Shown here piece by piece: positions 52,310-60,949 of a DNA stretch of 64,000 nucleotides. Positions within the stretch are counted from its first letter, which is position 1. Each line of letters starts with the position of its first letter. The stretch spans positions 1-64,000 of the forward strand of contig CACWYC010000015.1 in NCBI GenBank assembly GCA_902765025.1, in the 5' to 3' direction. The stretch comes from Oscillospiraceae bacterium. Its GTDB lineage: Bacteria > Bacillota > Clostridia > Oscillospirales > Oscillospiraceae. Made by a program: the position numbers and the translations under genes. Under the pieces are notes generated by a model. That model was not told the origin of the DNA. It ran no database searches and saw only the letters and a program-made list of their open reading frames with translations.

Positions 52310-52695
52310 TTACACCGTAGGGGCCGCCGCCTCGGCGGCCCGCATACCCGGTGACGGGTTTCTTGAAAGGCAGGTTGGATGCAGATGGGTACCTATTATT
52401 TCGTAGGGCGCGACGACTCGGCGCGCCCTTTGCACGGTGACGATGATATAAAAGGTATCGTTGGTTCCCGGTGGGGGTCGATGCCGTTCACCATTCGCCC
52501 GCCCTTGTCAATCATCGTCACCTGGGTACGGGCCGCCGGGTCGTCGGCCCCTACGGTGGGATTTGCCGCCGTGTGCCATTCACCCGGCCCTTGGCGGTAA
52601 TCGTCACCCGGTCTCGGGCGATTCGTGAATCGCCCCTACAATGTAACCACAGGTGCCGGTGTTCTCCGTAGGGCGGGACCTATGTGTCCCGCCTT
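52310..52695. repeat. Family B repeats between yaaA and dnaN
   Basis: GTAGGGGCCGCCGCCTCGGC near 52318, GTAGGGCGCGACGACTCGGC near 52402, a unit ending in GTCGGCCCCTACGG near 52543-52556, GGGCGATTCGTGAATCGCCC near 52616 and GTAGGGCGGGACCTATGTGT near 52669. No gene is visible. Confidence 0.8.
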
Positions 52696-52711
52696 TCCCG
52701 CCGTTAAGTCT

Positions 52712-53821
52712 TTACGCCTTCAATCTCACCGGCAGCACCATATACAGGAAATGGTCGCTGCCGTCGGTGGGCACAATGATAGCCGGGGAGATGCCGGAGT
52801 TCAGCTCCATGTTCACGGTGTCCGCCGGGGCGTACCGCAGGGCTTCCATCATGTAGCGGTTGTTGAAGCCGATTTCCAGCCCCTGACCGTCGCCCCGGAT
52901 GGGGCACACGTCCTTGGCCTCGCCGTTGCCGGTTTTGGCGCTGAAAAATACCTTATCCGTGTCAAAAAGGCACTTTACCGGGCTTTTCAGCTTCTCGCTG
53001 ATCACCACGCTGACACGGTCCAGACTGGTGAGCATGGTCTTGGTGTCCACCTCCACCACAATGGGATTGTTCCGGGGGATGGCGTTCTTGTAGTCCAGAA
53101 ATTCGCCCTCCAGCTTGCGGCAGATGAGCTGGGTGTCCCCGGTTTCAAACAGCAGATGCCGCTTGCCCAGAATAACGGTGATGAGGTCGTCGCTGTCGGC
53201 GCAGATGTTCTCCACCTCCCGCAGGGCCGCCCCCGGCGCCACGAAGCGGAACGCGCCGCCCTCGATTTTCTCCAAAGGCTCCCGGCGCAGGGCCAGCCGG
53301 AAGCCGTCTACCGACACCACCGTCAGGCCCATGTCGGCGATCTCGAACAGGCTGCCGGTGTGTACCGGGCGGCTCTCGTTGGTGCTGACGGCGAAGGAGG
53401 TCTGGCCGATCATGGCCTTCAAGACCCCCTGCTGGATGGACACGCTGTATTCGTCGTCCACCTCCGGCAGCTCGGGGAAGTCGTCGGCGCTCATGCCCAG
53501 AATGTCGAAGCTGGCGTCGCCGCACTTCACGTTGACGGTGTACCGCTCGCTCTCGGTGAACACCACCATGTCGTCGGGCAGACGGCGGATGATGTCGGTC
53601 AGCAGCCGGGCGGAAATCACCAGCCGCCCCGCCGAGCGGACGTCGGCGTCCACGGTGGTGCGGATGCCGGTCTGCATATTGTAGCCGGACAGGGTCAGCT
53701 TGGTGTCGCCCTCCAGCAGCACGCCCTCCAGGGCGGGGATGGTGCTCTTGGTGGCCACGGCCCGGGCGGCGGTCATTACGGCGGCTTGCAGCAGCGCCTT
53801 TTCGCACATAAATTTCAGCAT
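52712..53821 (-). CDS. dnaN: DNA polymerase III sliding clamp (beta subunit)
   Basis: Processivity clamp encircling DNA as a dimer. The 369 residues contain three clamp folds, starting MLKFMCEKALLQAAVMTAARAVATKSTIPALEGVLLE and ending with the partner-binding C-terminus DHFLYMVLPVRLKA, close to the MPMRL consensus. ATG at 53821 follows AGAAAGGAACG. It lies 277 bp from dnaA across the origin. Confidence 0.97.
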   Translation of the reverse strand: MLKFMCEKALLQAAVMTAARAVATKSTIPALEGVLLEGDTKLTLSGYNMQTGIRTTVDADVRSAGRLVISARLLTDIIRRLPDDMVVFTESERYTVNVKCGDASFDILGMSADDFPELPEVDDEYSVSIQQGVLKAMIGQTSFAVSTNESRPVHTGSLFEIADMGLTVVSVDGFRLALRREPLEKIEGGAFRFVAPGAALREVENICADSDDLITVILGKRHLLFETGDTQLICRKLEGEFLDYKNAIPRNNPIVVEVDTKTMLTSLDRVSVVISEKLKSPVKCLFDTDKVFFSAKTGNGEAKDVCPIRGDGQGLEIGFNNRYMMEALRYAPADTVNMELNSGISPAIIVPTDGSDHFLYMVLPVRLKA

Positions 53822-54098
53822 GACGCACGTTCCTTTCTGTCTCTAAAAAAAGATGAACCCAGCGGGAATATTTTTCTCCCGCAAAACATAAACTAAAGTT
53901 TTTAAGAAGAAGTAGCAGTAGGGGATTTTATTGTGGAAACAGGGGGCAAAGTCCCATGGTGCCACGGTTTTTTCTCCACAGGGCGGTGGGGAAGAAAACC
54001 CCTCTTTCCACAGGGAAACCCCCCTCCCCCGGCTGTCCACAGCCTTTCCACGTGGAATCCACAGACGGTGTGGAAAAGGAAGGCAGGGCGGTTGCCTG
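53822..54098. other. oriC: Replication origin oriC
   Basis: The dnaA-dnaN gap carries an AT-rich stretch (about 53841-53935) followed by seven DnaA-box-like 9-mers close to TTATCCACA: TTTCCACAA (minus, 53931), TTCTCCACA (53972), CTTTCCACA (54004), CTGTCCACA (54033), CTTTCCACG (54044), GAATCCACA (54055) and TTTTCCACA (minus, 54069-54077). Position and clustering match Firmicute origins, though no box is a perfect consensus. Confidence 0.85.
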
Positions 54099-55418
54099 TT
54101 ACTTATGCGCGTTGATATTGGTGGTGATTTCCTTCACCGTTTCGGCAAAGGCGGGGTCGGTGCGCATCAGCTTCTCCACCTTGTCCAGGCTGTGGAGGAC
54201 GGTGGTGTGGTCGCGGCCGTCGAACTCCTTGCCGATCTCTTTCAGCGCCATGGAGGGGATCATCCGCCGCATGAGATACATGGCCACCTGCCGGGCGTTG
54301 GTCACGTCCTTGCGCCGCTCCTGGCCCCGGAGGGTGTCCTCGTCCAGGTTGAAGAACCGGGACACGCTCTGGATGACGTAGGTGGGGGTGATGTAGTCGT
54401 TGGCCTTGCGGACGGTGTCCATGATGGCCTTTTCCAAAGATTCGGTGTCCAGCTGGTCCCCCAGCAGGTCCCAGTAGGCCAGAATCTTGTTGAGGATGCC
54501 CTCGATCTGCCGCACGTTGGCGGTGACGTTCTCGGCGATGTAGTCCATGATTTCGTCGGTGAGGCTCATGCCCAGAATCTTGGACTTGTTGCGGATGATG
54601 GCCAGGCGGGTCTCGTAATCCGGCGGCGTCACGTCCGCCATCAACCCCCATTCAAACCGGGTGCGCAGCCGGTCATCCAGCAGCGACATCTCCCGGGGCG
54701 GGCGGTCGGAGGTCATGACAATCTGCTTGCCCGCCTCGTACAAGGTGTTGAAGGTATGGAAAAACTCGTTTTGCACCTGCTCCTTGCCGGCCACGAACTG
54801 AATATCGTCCACCAGCAGCATATCCGTGTCCCGGTACTTGGCCCGGAACTCATCGCCCCGGCCGAAGCGCACCAGCTCAATGAACTCGTTGATGAACTCC
54901 TCGCCCTTGACGTACACCACTTTCATGCCGGGGTGGCGGATGGGCAGCCGGTTGCGGATGGCGTAGAGCAGATGGGTCTTGCCCAGGCCGCTGTCGCCGT
55001 AGATGAACAGGGGGTTATATTTCTTGGCGGGCACCTCCACCACCGCCCGGGCGGCGGAGTAGGCCAGCTTGTTCTGGGGCCCGGCCACGAAGGTCTCAAA
55101 GGTAAAGGCGCTGTCGAAATCGCTGGAGACGCCGGGGTGATCGGGCCGCACGCCGTGATAGGCGGCCAGCTGGGCGTCGTCCAGAATCTTAATCTCCATG
55201 CCCTGGGAAAAAATATTCTGGACGGTCATGTAGATAAAGGTGAGGAACTTGCGCTGGATCACGTCCCGCTTGAAATCGTTGCCGCAGTGGAGCACGATGG
55301 CCTGGTCCTCCACCGCCACGATTTTCACCTCGTCAAACCAGGTGTTGATGGTGGTGGTGGACAGCTTCTCCTCCAGCACGGCCAGTATGCTCTGCCACAA
55401 ATCGGCCAGTGAGTTCAT
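54099..55418 (-). CDS. dnaA: Chromosomal replication initiator DnaA
   Basis: AAA+ initiator that binds DnaA boxes and melts oriC. The 439 residues comprise N-terminal domain I (about 1-85), a short linker, the ATPase domain (Walker A GDSGLGKTH about 139; Walker B MLLVDDIQF about 200) and the DNA-binding domain with the DnaA signature DGRDHTTVLHSLDKVEKL near 405. It starts at ATG 55418. Transcribed away from rpmH, the canonical divergence. Confidence 0.98.
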   Translation of the reverse strand: MNSLADLWQSILAVLEEKLSTTTINTWFDEVKIVAVEDQAIVLHCGNDFKRDVIQRKFLTFIYMTVQNIFSQGMEIKILDDAQLAAYHGVRPDHPGVSSDFDSAFTFETFVAGPQNKLAYSAARAVVEVPAKKYNPLFIYGDSGLGKTHLLYAIRNRLPIRHPGMKVVYVKGEEFINEFIELVRFGRGDEFRAKYRDTDMLLVDDIQFVAGKEQVQNEFFHTFNTLYEAGKQIVMTSDRPPREMSLLDDRLRTRFEWGLMADVTPPDYETRLAIIRNKSKILGMSLTDEIMDYIAENVTANVRQIEGILNKILAYWDLLGDQLDTESLEKAIMDTVRKANDYITPTYVIQSVSRFFNLDEDTLRGQERRKDVTNARQVAMYLMRRMIPSMALKEIGKEFDGRDHTTVLHSLDKVEKLMRTDPAFAETVKEITTNINAHK

Positions 55419-55475
55419 GTCCTACCCTCCTCTCGCCCCCGCGGGGCACAGTCTATCGCATGATACATTATGAAT

Positions 55476-55504
55476 ATTATAGCAAAAAAACCTGACGCCG
55501 TAAA
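55476..55504 (-). promoter_or_regulatory. Promoter of dnaA
   Basis: On the minus strand TTTACG and consensus TATAAT are 17 nt apart, about 55 nt before the dnaA start. No DnaA box is evident next to it. Confidence 0.75.
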
Positions 55505-55547
55505 GGGGAAATGGGTACAATTATTATAATAATGTATCGGGGGATTT

Positions 55548-56045
55548 TTGAGAGAAGAGAGAAAAGAGAAGGGGGAAAAGGTGTCCGCTGCGGGGACGGA
55601 TTGAAATAGCCTTCCCCTTGGGGGGAAGGTGTCAGCGAAGCTGACGGATGAGGGGGCGACGACCGCCCGCCTGCCGTAAGTTGCTGCAAAATCGCCCCCT
55701 CATCCGTCACGGCCCGTTGGGCCGCGCCACCTCTTGCCCACGTTGCGGCATCCGGTTCCCAGGCCCGTTGGGCCATGGCAACCGGGCCGCCCGGGCCGCT
55801 GCCTGGCTGTGCCCTCGCTTTATCCGCCGCCGGCGGCGCTTCGGGCACAGGCCCCCCAGGGGGAAGGCTGGGCGATAATTGTTATGTTTTCCCATCCACC
55901 CGCCCCCGGCGATCATCGCCACCGCCTTCCGGGCCGCCGGGGGCGTCGGCCCCTACGGTGGGGCCCGTTACCTGTTACCATTCAACTACCCTTGACGGTT
56001 TTCGTTACCACGCTTCGGGCGATTCGTGAATCGCCCCTACGGTTT
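55548..56045. repeat. Family C, A and B repeats between dnaA and rpmH
   Basis: An inverted family C motif with an AGAGAAGAGAG tract (55551-55602), a family A element (about 55611-55865, including the CTTGCCCACGTTGCGGCATC linker and a CCGCCGGCGGCGG palindrome), a B unit ending near 55965 and GGGCGATTCGTGAATCGCCC near 56017. No gene is visible in this 800-bp gap except promoters. Confidence 0.8.
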
Positions 56046-56114
56046 TTATGCCCCCACATCTTGTGTCCTCTCCCCTATTCCCCCCACAAGGTTCCAAATT
56101 TACATAAAAACAGA

Positions 56115-56144
56115 TTGACAAATGGCGCATCTTGCCTGTATAAT
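56115..56144 (+). promoter_or_regulatory. Promoter of rpmH operon
   Basis: TTGACA (56115) and TATAAT (56139) with an 18-nt spacer. The leader of about 110 nt to rpmH contains GC-rich hairpins. Confidence 0.8.
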
Positions 56145-56264
56145 ACCGTTTGCGCCGTTTTCGGCGCCGCAAATTGTCCACTGCGGCAGGGCCAAGGCTC
56201 TGCTGTCGAGTAAGAGCGGCGTATCGCCGCCGGAGATTCTATTAAAAGATGGAGGTGTCACGCA

Positions 56265-56399
56265 ATGTTCCGTACCTATCAGCCCAAGAAGCGCCAGCGC
56301 TCCAAGGTGCACGGCTTCCGCAAGAGAATGGCTACCGCCAACGGCCGTAAGGTCCTGGCCCGCCGCCGCGCCAAGGGTCGCATCCGCCTGAGCCACTAA
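56265..56399 (+). CDS. rpmH: 50S ribosomal protein L34
   Basis: A 44-residue, very basic large-subunit protein with the family sequence [21 protein letters not shown] and [15 protein letters not shown] follows GATGGAGGTG. It heads the conserved rpmH-rnpA-yidD-yidC-jag operon, divergent from dnaA. A hairpin-rich gap of about 100 nt follows before rnpA. Confidence 0.97.
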   Translation: MFRTYQPKKRQRSKVHGFRKRMATANGRKVLARRRAKGRIRLSH

Positions 56400-56507
56400 G
56401 AGGCCGCGGAAAATGCGTCGCGTATAGCGTAGATACCCCAGGGACGTCACGAGCGTTAGGCTCTGCCGTCCCTATTGGTCTATGCGCGATGAAATGAGGA
56501 GGAGTCC

Positions 56508-56852
56508 ATGAAAGCGTCTTGCACGGTGAAGGAAAATCACATCTTCCGCCGTATGTACCGCAAGGGCAAATGCGCCGTTCGCAGCGGCGTGGTGGTGTAC
56601 TGTGCCAAAACCAGCCGCCCCCACAGCCGCCTGGGCGTCACCGTCAGCACCAAAGTTGGCAAGGCGGTGGTGCGCAACCGGGTGCGCCGCCGGTTTCGGG
56701 AGCTGTTCCGGCTTCACGCCGGGGCAATCCGCGGCAGCTACGACGTGATTATGGTAGGCCGGGGCCGCAGCGCCGACATGCCCTGGGCCAAGCTGGAAAG
56801 CCAGTATCTGGCCTGCCTGCGGGAGCTGGGCATGGTGGAGGACACGCCATGA
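56508..56852 (+). CDS. rnpA: Ribonuclease P protein component
   Basis: Protein subunit of RNase P, which matures tRNA 5' ends with the M1 RNA. The 114 residues include the RNR motif region ([22 protein letters not shown], about 48-70) and the family start [16 protein letters not shown] follows AGGAGGAG. It overlaps yidD by 4 bp. Confidence 0.96.
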   Translation: MKASCTVKENHIFRRMYRKGKCAVRSGVVVYCAKTSRPHSRLGVTVSTKVGKAVVRNRVRRRFRELFRLHAGAIRGSYDVIMVGRGRSADMPWAKLESQYLACLRELGMVEDTP

Positions 56853-57058
56853 AGCGGGCCCTTCTGATGCTCATCCGGTTCTATCAGGCCGCCGTGTCCC
56901 CCTTTACCCCGCCCCGCTGCCGCTACATCCCCACCTGCTCCCAATATGCCCGTGAGGCCATTGAGAAGTACGGCGCCGGCAAGGGCAGCTATCTGGCGGC
57001 AAGGCGACTTTTGAGATGCCACCCGTTTCATAAGGGTGGCTACGACCCCGTTCCGTAA
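56849..57058 (+). CDS. yidD: Membrane protein insertion efficiency factor YidD
   Basis: A 69-residue membrane-associated protein that assists YidC-dependent insertion. The diagnostic block [32 protein letters not shown] and [16 protein letters not shown] is complete. Its ATG overlaps the rnpA stop. Confidence 0.95.
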   Translation: MKRALLMLIRFYQAAVSPFTPPRCRYIPTCSQYAREAIEKYGAGKGSYLAARRLLRCHPFHKGGYDPVP

Positions 57059-57277
57059 TTGTTACCCCGCATCTTTCGGATCTTTTGCGCCCCTGCTTCG
57101 TCCCTTCCCCTTGCCATACAAAAAGTATGCCTGCGGGAAAGGGCCATCGCCGGGACACAAAACCTCTCGAAAGCTGCTTGCGGATTTCCGGAAAAATCTA
57201 CGGATATGATTACGGAAAAATCAAAAAACTGAATCATTTTTCCTAAAAAGTCAGAAAAAACACGGAGGAATCCCATT

Positions 57278-58378
57278 ATGCTCGCACAACTCGGATACTA
57301 TATCTGTGTTCCCTTCGCATGGCTGACGCGCCTGTTTTACAGCGTCACCGGCTCCTACGGTCTGGCACTGATTCTGTTCACCCTGGTGGTGAAAATCGTG
57401 ATTCTGCCCTTCCAGCTCAAGAGCAAGAAGAGCATGCTGCGGATGAACCGCATGCAGGGCAAAATCAAGGACATCCAGGTGCGCTACGCCAACAATAAGG
57501 AGAAGCAGAACCAGGAAATGGCCGACCTGTACGCCCGGGAGGGCATCAACCCCATGGGCGGCTGCCTCTGGTCCTTCCTGCCCTTCCCCATTCTGATTGC
57601 GCTGTATTACATCATCCGCGTGCCCCTGCGGTACTTTATGTCCATGACCACCGAGGCCATTGACGGCGTCCGCGCCCTGGCCCAGACCATGGGCTATGAG
57701 ACCGCCGCCTCCGGCCAGGCCGCCGCCTACGAGCAGATTTACCTGGCCAAGTTCGTCCATGAGAATTGGGCCAGCTTCCAGGGGAAGTTTGACCGCCTCA
57801 TCGACCTGGATTACAATTTCCTTGGCATGGACCTGGCCAACACCGTGTCCAACGTGATTCACAACTTCAAGGACGCCGGCTGGTCCGGCTGGGGCCTGAT
57901 TCTCCTGCCCATCCTGGCCGCCGGCACCCAGTTCGCCATGAGCGTGGTCACCATGAAGCAGCAGGGCGACGCCAACCAGAACAACAAGGCCGTGATTTAC
58001 GCGATGCCCATCATGACCCTCTGGTTCGGCTACATGCTGCCCGCCGCGTTGATGATCTACTGGATTGCCAACGCCGTGTTCTCCCTCATCCAGGAAGTGC
58101 TGCTGAACAAGTACTTCAACAAGATTCTGGACCGTGAGGAGACCGACAAGGAGCGGGAGAAGCGGGAGGCCCGCTACGCCAAGCGCCAGGCCGCCATGGC
58201 CAACTATAACCGCCAGATGGAGCAGGCCAAGGGCGACAAGAAGATCAAGCAGAAGCAGGCTGAAAAGAAGGCCCAGCAAGCCGAGCGCAAGGCCCCCGGC
58301 ACCAATGAAAACGGCCGTGTGGGCCAGCGGCCCTACGCCCGGGGCCGGTCCTTCAGCGAAGACCATTACAGTGAATAA
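57278..58378 (+). CDS. yidC: Membrane protein insertase YidC (OxaA type)
   Basis: Inserts and folds inner-membrane proteins. The 366 residues have the conserved core (SYGLALILFTLVVKIVILPFQLKSKKSMLRM near 28, with the groove arginine nearby), five hydrophobic segments, and a long lysine/glutamine-rich C-terminal tail (about 285-366) that can contact ribosomes. There is a 219-bp AT-rich gap after yidD. jag follows after 12 bp. Confidence 0.95.
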   Translation: MLAQLGYYICVPFAWLTRLFYSVTGSYGLALILFTLVVKIVILPFQLKSKKSMLRMNRMQGKIKDIQVRYANNKEKQNQEMADLYAREGINPMGGCLWSFLPFPILIALYYIIRVPLRYFMSMTTEAIDGVRALAQTMGYETAASGQAAAYEQIYLAKFVHENWASFQGKFDRLIDLDYNFLGMDLANTVSNVIHNFKDAGWSGWGLILLPILAAGTQFAMSVVTMKQQGDANQNNKAVIYAMPIMTLWFGYMLPAALMIYWIANAVFSLIQEVLLNKYFNKILDREETDKEREKREARYAKRQAAMANYNRQMEQAKGDKKIKQKQAEKKAQQAERKAPGTNENGRVGQRPYARGRSFSEDHYSE

Positions 58379-58390
58379 GGAGTTTTGTCT

Positions 58391-59245
58391 ATGAGTTATA
58401 TCGACGTAACAGGCAAGACGACGGAAGAGGCCATCGCCAACGCCCTGGCCCAGCTGGGCATGAGCCGTGACGACGTGTCCGTGGAGATTCTGGCCCAGGC
58501 CAAGAGCGGCTTCCTGGGTCTGGGCGCCAGCCCCGCCAAGGTCCGTGTCACCTACGGCCCCGACGAGGCCACCATGGACGACGTGGTGCTGCCCACCTTT
58601 GAAAAGCCTGTGAAGAAAGAGCCGGCCCCCAAGAAGGCCGCCCAGCCCCAAAAGTCCGAGCCTAAAAAGCCCGCCGAGAAGAAGCCTGAGCCCAAGAAGC
58701 AGGAGCCCAAGAAGCCCGAGGCCGCCGAGAAGCAGCCCGCCCCCGTCAAGCCCGTGGCGGAGGAGAACCTGCCGCTGTGCGAGGATAAGAACGCCCAGCG
58801 CATCACCGCCTTTTTGACGGGCCTGCTGGCCCATCTGGATTCCCAGGCCCAGGTGAAGGTCTACGAGGTGGAAAAGGGCCGGTATAAGGTGATTCTGGAC
58901 GGCGACAAGCTGGGCCAGCTCATCGGCCGCCGGGGCGAAACCCTGGACGCCATCCAGCAGCTCACCAACTACGCCATCAACGACAAGGGCGAGAAGCGCG
59001 TCCGCATTCAGGTGGACGCGGAGAACTACCGGGCCAAGCGGGAAGCCAGCCTGGAGAGCCTGGCCGCCAAGGTGGCCGCCAAGGTCACCCGGTACCGCCG
59101 CAGCGTCACCCTGGAGCCCATGAACGCCTACGAGCGCCATGTGATCCACGCCGCCCTGCAGGACACCGCCGGCGTCACCACCTACTCCATCGGCACCGAG
59201 CCCAACCGCCGCGTGGTGGTGGCCTACGACCGGGAGAGCCGGTAA
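58391..59245 (+). CDS. jag: RNA-binding protein KhpB (Jag)
   Basis: A 284-residue protein with the N-terminal Jag domain (about 1-50, EEAIANALAQLGMSRDDVSVEILAQ...GFLGLG), a long Lys/Pro/Glu linker (about 70-125), a KH domain (GQLIGRRGETLDAIQQL, about 180) and a C-terminal R3H domain (ERHVIHAAL, about 250). With KhpA it binds many transcripts and affects cell elongation. ATG 58391 was chosen over TTG 58385. mnmE and mnmG, usually next, are absent; a terminator follows. Confidence 0.95.
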   Translation: MSYIDVTGKTTEEAIANALAQLGMSRDDVSVEILAQAKSGFLGLGASPAKVRVTYGPDEATMDDVVLPTFEKPVKKEPAPKKAAQPQKSEPKKPAEKKPEPKKQEPKKPEAAEKQPAPVKPVAEENLPLCEDKNAQRITAFLTGLLAHLDSQAQVKVYEVEKGRYKVILDGDKLGQLIGRRGETLDAIQQLTNYAINDKGEKRVRIQVDAENYRAKREASLESLAAKVAAKVTRYRRSVTLEPMNAYERHVIHAALQDTAGVTTYSIGTEPNRRVVVAYDRESR

Positions 59246-59255
59246 AAAGGTTGAT

Positions 59256-59291
59256 AAAAAGGAAACGCCCGATTTGGGCGTTTCTTTTTTT
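59256..59291 (+). terminator. Terminator of the rpmH-jag operon
   Basis: AAAAAGGAAACGCCC pairs with GGGCGTTTCTTTTTTT around GATTT. Confidence 0.93.
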
Positions 59292-59319
59292 GCGGCGGTA
59301 TGGTAGAATGGGAAACGGC

Positions 59320-60075
59320 AACAAAAACCGCCCCGCCTTCCCCTTGGGGGGAAGGTACCCCAGTGCGCACACTGGGGGGAATGAGGGGGCGATATTTCGG
59401 AAAGCTGTCGGTCGTCGCCCCCTCATCCGTCACGGCCCGTTGGGCCGCGCCACCTTCCCCCCAAGGGGAAGGCAGGCTAATATCGTGCCCCTACGCAACC
59501 AACCCCCCTTTCATCAAATCCGCCGCCGGGTAACGGGCCGCCGAGTCGTCGGCCCCTACGGTGGGGGGACGGGCGCGGTTTTCTCCGTAGGGGCGCTTCA
59601 TGAAGCGCCCGAATGCGCGGTGGCGATTATTATAAAAGGTGTTATTGGTTGACGTTGGTTTCGGTGTTCTCCGTAGGGGCCGACGCCCCCGGCGGCCCGG
59701 ACGCGGTATCGCCCACCACCAAACGCCGGGTGAATGGCAAACGGAAACAAAAACCGCCCCGCCTTCCCCTTGGGGGGAAGGTACCCAGTGCGCACACTGG
59801 GGGGAATGAGGGGGCGATATTTCGGAAAGCTGTCGGTCGTCGCCCCCTCATCCGTCACGGCCCGTTGGGCCGCGCCACCTCTTGCCCACGTTGCGGCATC
59901 CGGTTCCCAGGCCCGTTGGGCCATGGCAACCGGGCCGCCCTCCGCACCCAACCCCCCTTTCATCAAATCCGCCGCCGGGTAACGGGCCGCCGAGTCGTCG
60001 GCCCCTACGGACAAAACCGATACCCTCCATTTTACACCACACCATTCCAATCCTTCCCCGCAGCGGACATCTATA
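59320..60075. repeat. Two near-identical family A pairs with B and C repeats
   Basis: A full inverted family A element at about 59335-59473 (GTGCGCAC hairpin left, CGGCCCGTTGGGCCG right, centre TTTCGGAAAGC) and a second at about 59757-59900 that agrees base for base over about 120 bp except for one missing C, then diverges into the CTTGCCCACGTTGCGGCATC linker. B units lie near 59540-59560, 59587-59610, 59674 and 59985-60010. A family C motif at about 60045-60068 precedes the next gene. No gene is visible. Confidence 0.85.
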
Positions 60076-60106
60076 TTTTCCATCCACCCCGAAAGGAGGC
60101 CCCGCC

Positions 60107-60949
60107 ATGTTCAACCGCGCTTATGTGGAGATCACCAACGTGTGCAATCTCCGCTGCGACTTCTGCCCCGGCACCGTCCGGCCCGCCGGGTTTATGACTG
60201 TGGCGGACTTCGCCGCCGCTGCCGCCGCCCTGCGGCCCTACACCGATTACCTCTACCTCCACGTCATGGGCGAACCGCTGCTGCACCCGGATTTGGAATC
60301 GATTCTGGCCGTGGCCCACGAACAGGGCTTTCGCGTCTGCCTCACCACCAACGGTACCCTTCTCCCCCGCCGCGGCCCGGCGCTGCTGGCCGCCCCGGCC
60401 CTGCGCAAGGTCAGCGTGTCCCTCCACTCCTTTGAGGGCAACGGCGGCACCGACGCCACGGAGTACCTGAACGGCGTGTGGGCCTTTGCCGCCGCCTTTG
60501 CCGGGGAGGGCCGCCTCTGCGCCCTGCGGCTGTGGAACGAGGGGGGCAAGGAGACCCAAAACCAGGCCATTTGCCGCCTTTTGTCGGAAAAATGCGGACA
60601 GGATGCGGAAAACCTGCCCGCCGACCCCCTGGGCAACCGCCGCCTGGCCCCCGGCCTTTATCTGGAGCGTGCCCCCAAATTCGACTGGCCCGCTTTGGAT
60701 GCCCCGGCCCAAAACGTCACCTTCTGCCACGGCCTGCGGCGGCAAATCGCCGTGCTGTGGGACGGCACGGTGGTGCCCTGCTGCCTGGACGGCCAGGGCG
60801 TTATGGCCCTGGGCAATATCTTCACCACTCCCCTGCCGGAGATTCTCCAATCCCCCCGGGCGAAAGCCATCTACGACGGCTTCTCCCGCCGTGAGGCGGT
60901 GGAGCCCCTGTGCCGCCGGTGCGGCTACGCCGCCCGGTTTACGCCGTGA
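60107..60949 (+). CDS. Radical SAM/SPASM domain protein
   Basis: A 280-residue radical SAM enzyme. The cluster motif is CNLRCDFC (Cys13, Cys17, Cys20) close to the N-terminus. A C-terminal SPASM-like region carries cysteines for an auxiliary cluster (FCHGLRRQIAVLWDGTVVPCCLD and LCRRCGYA). SPASM proteins modify peptides or carry out other difficult oxidations; no peptide substrate gene is visible nearby, so the substrate is unknown. ATG 60107 has a GAAAGGAGG site. It overlaps mutY (GTGA) and heads a four-gene operon. Confidence 0.88.
   Translation: MFNRAYVEITNVCNLRCDFCPGTVRPAGFMTVADFAAAAAALRPYTDYLYLHVMGEPLLHPDLESILAVAHEQGFRVCLTTNGTLLPRRGPALLAAPALRKVSVSLHSFEGNGGTDATEYLNGVWAFAAAFAGEGRLCALRLWNEGGKETQNQAICRLLSEKCGQDAENLPADPLGNRRLAPGLYLERAPKFDWPALDAPAQNVTFCHGLRRQIAVLWDGTVVPCCLDGQGVMALGNIFTTPLPEILQSPRAKAIYDGFSRREAVEPLCRRCGYAARFTP

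Noticed and set aside
59882..60106. N-terminal extension of the SPASM protein
   Set aside because: Repeat-derived; the radical SAM domain starts at ATG 60107 with AAAGGAGG upstream.
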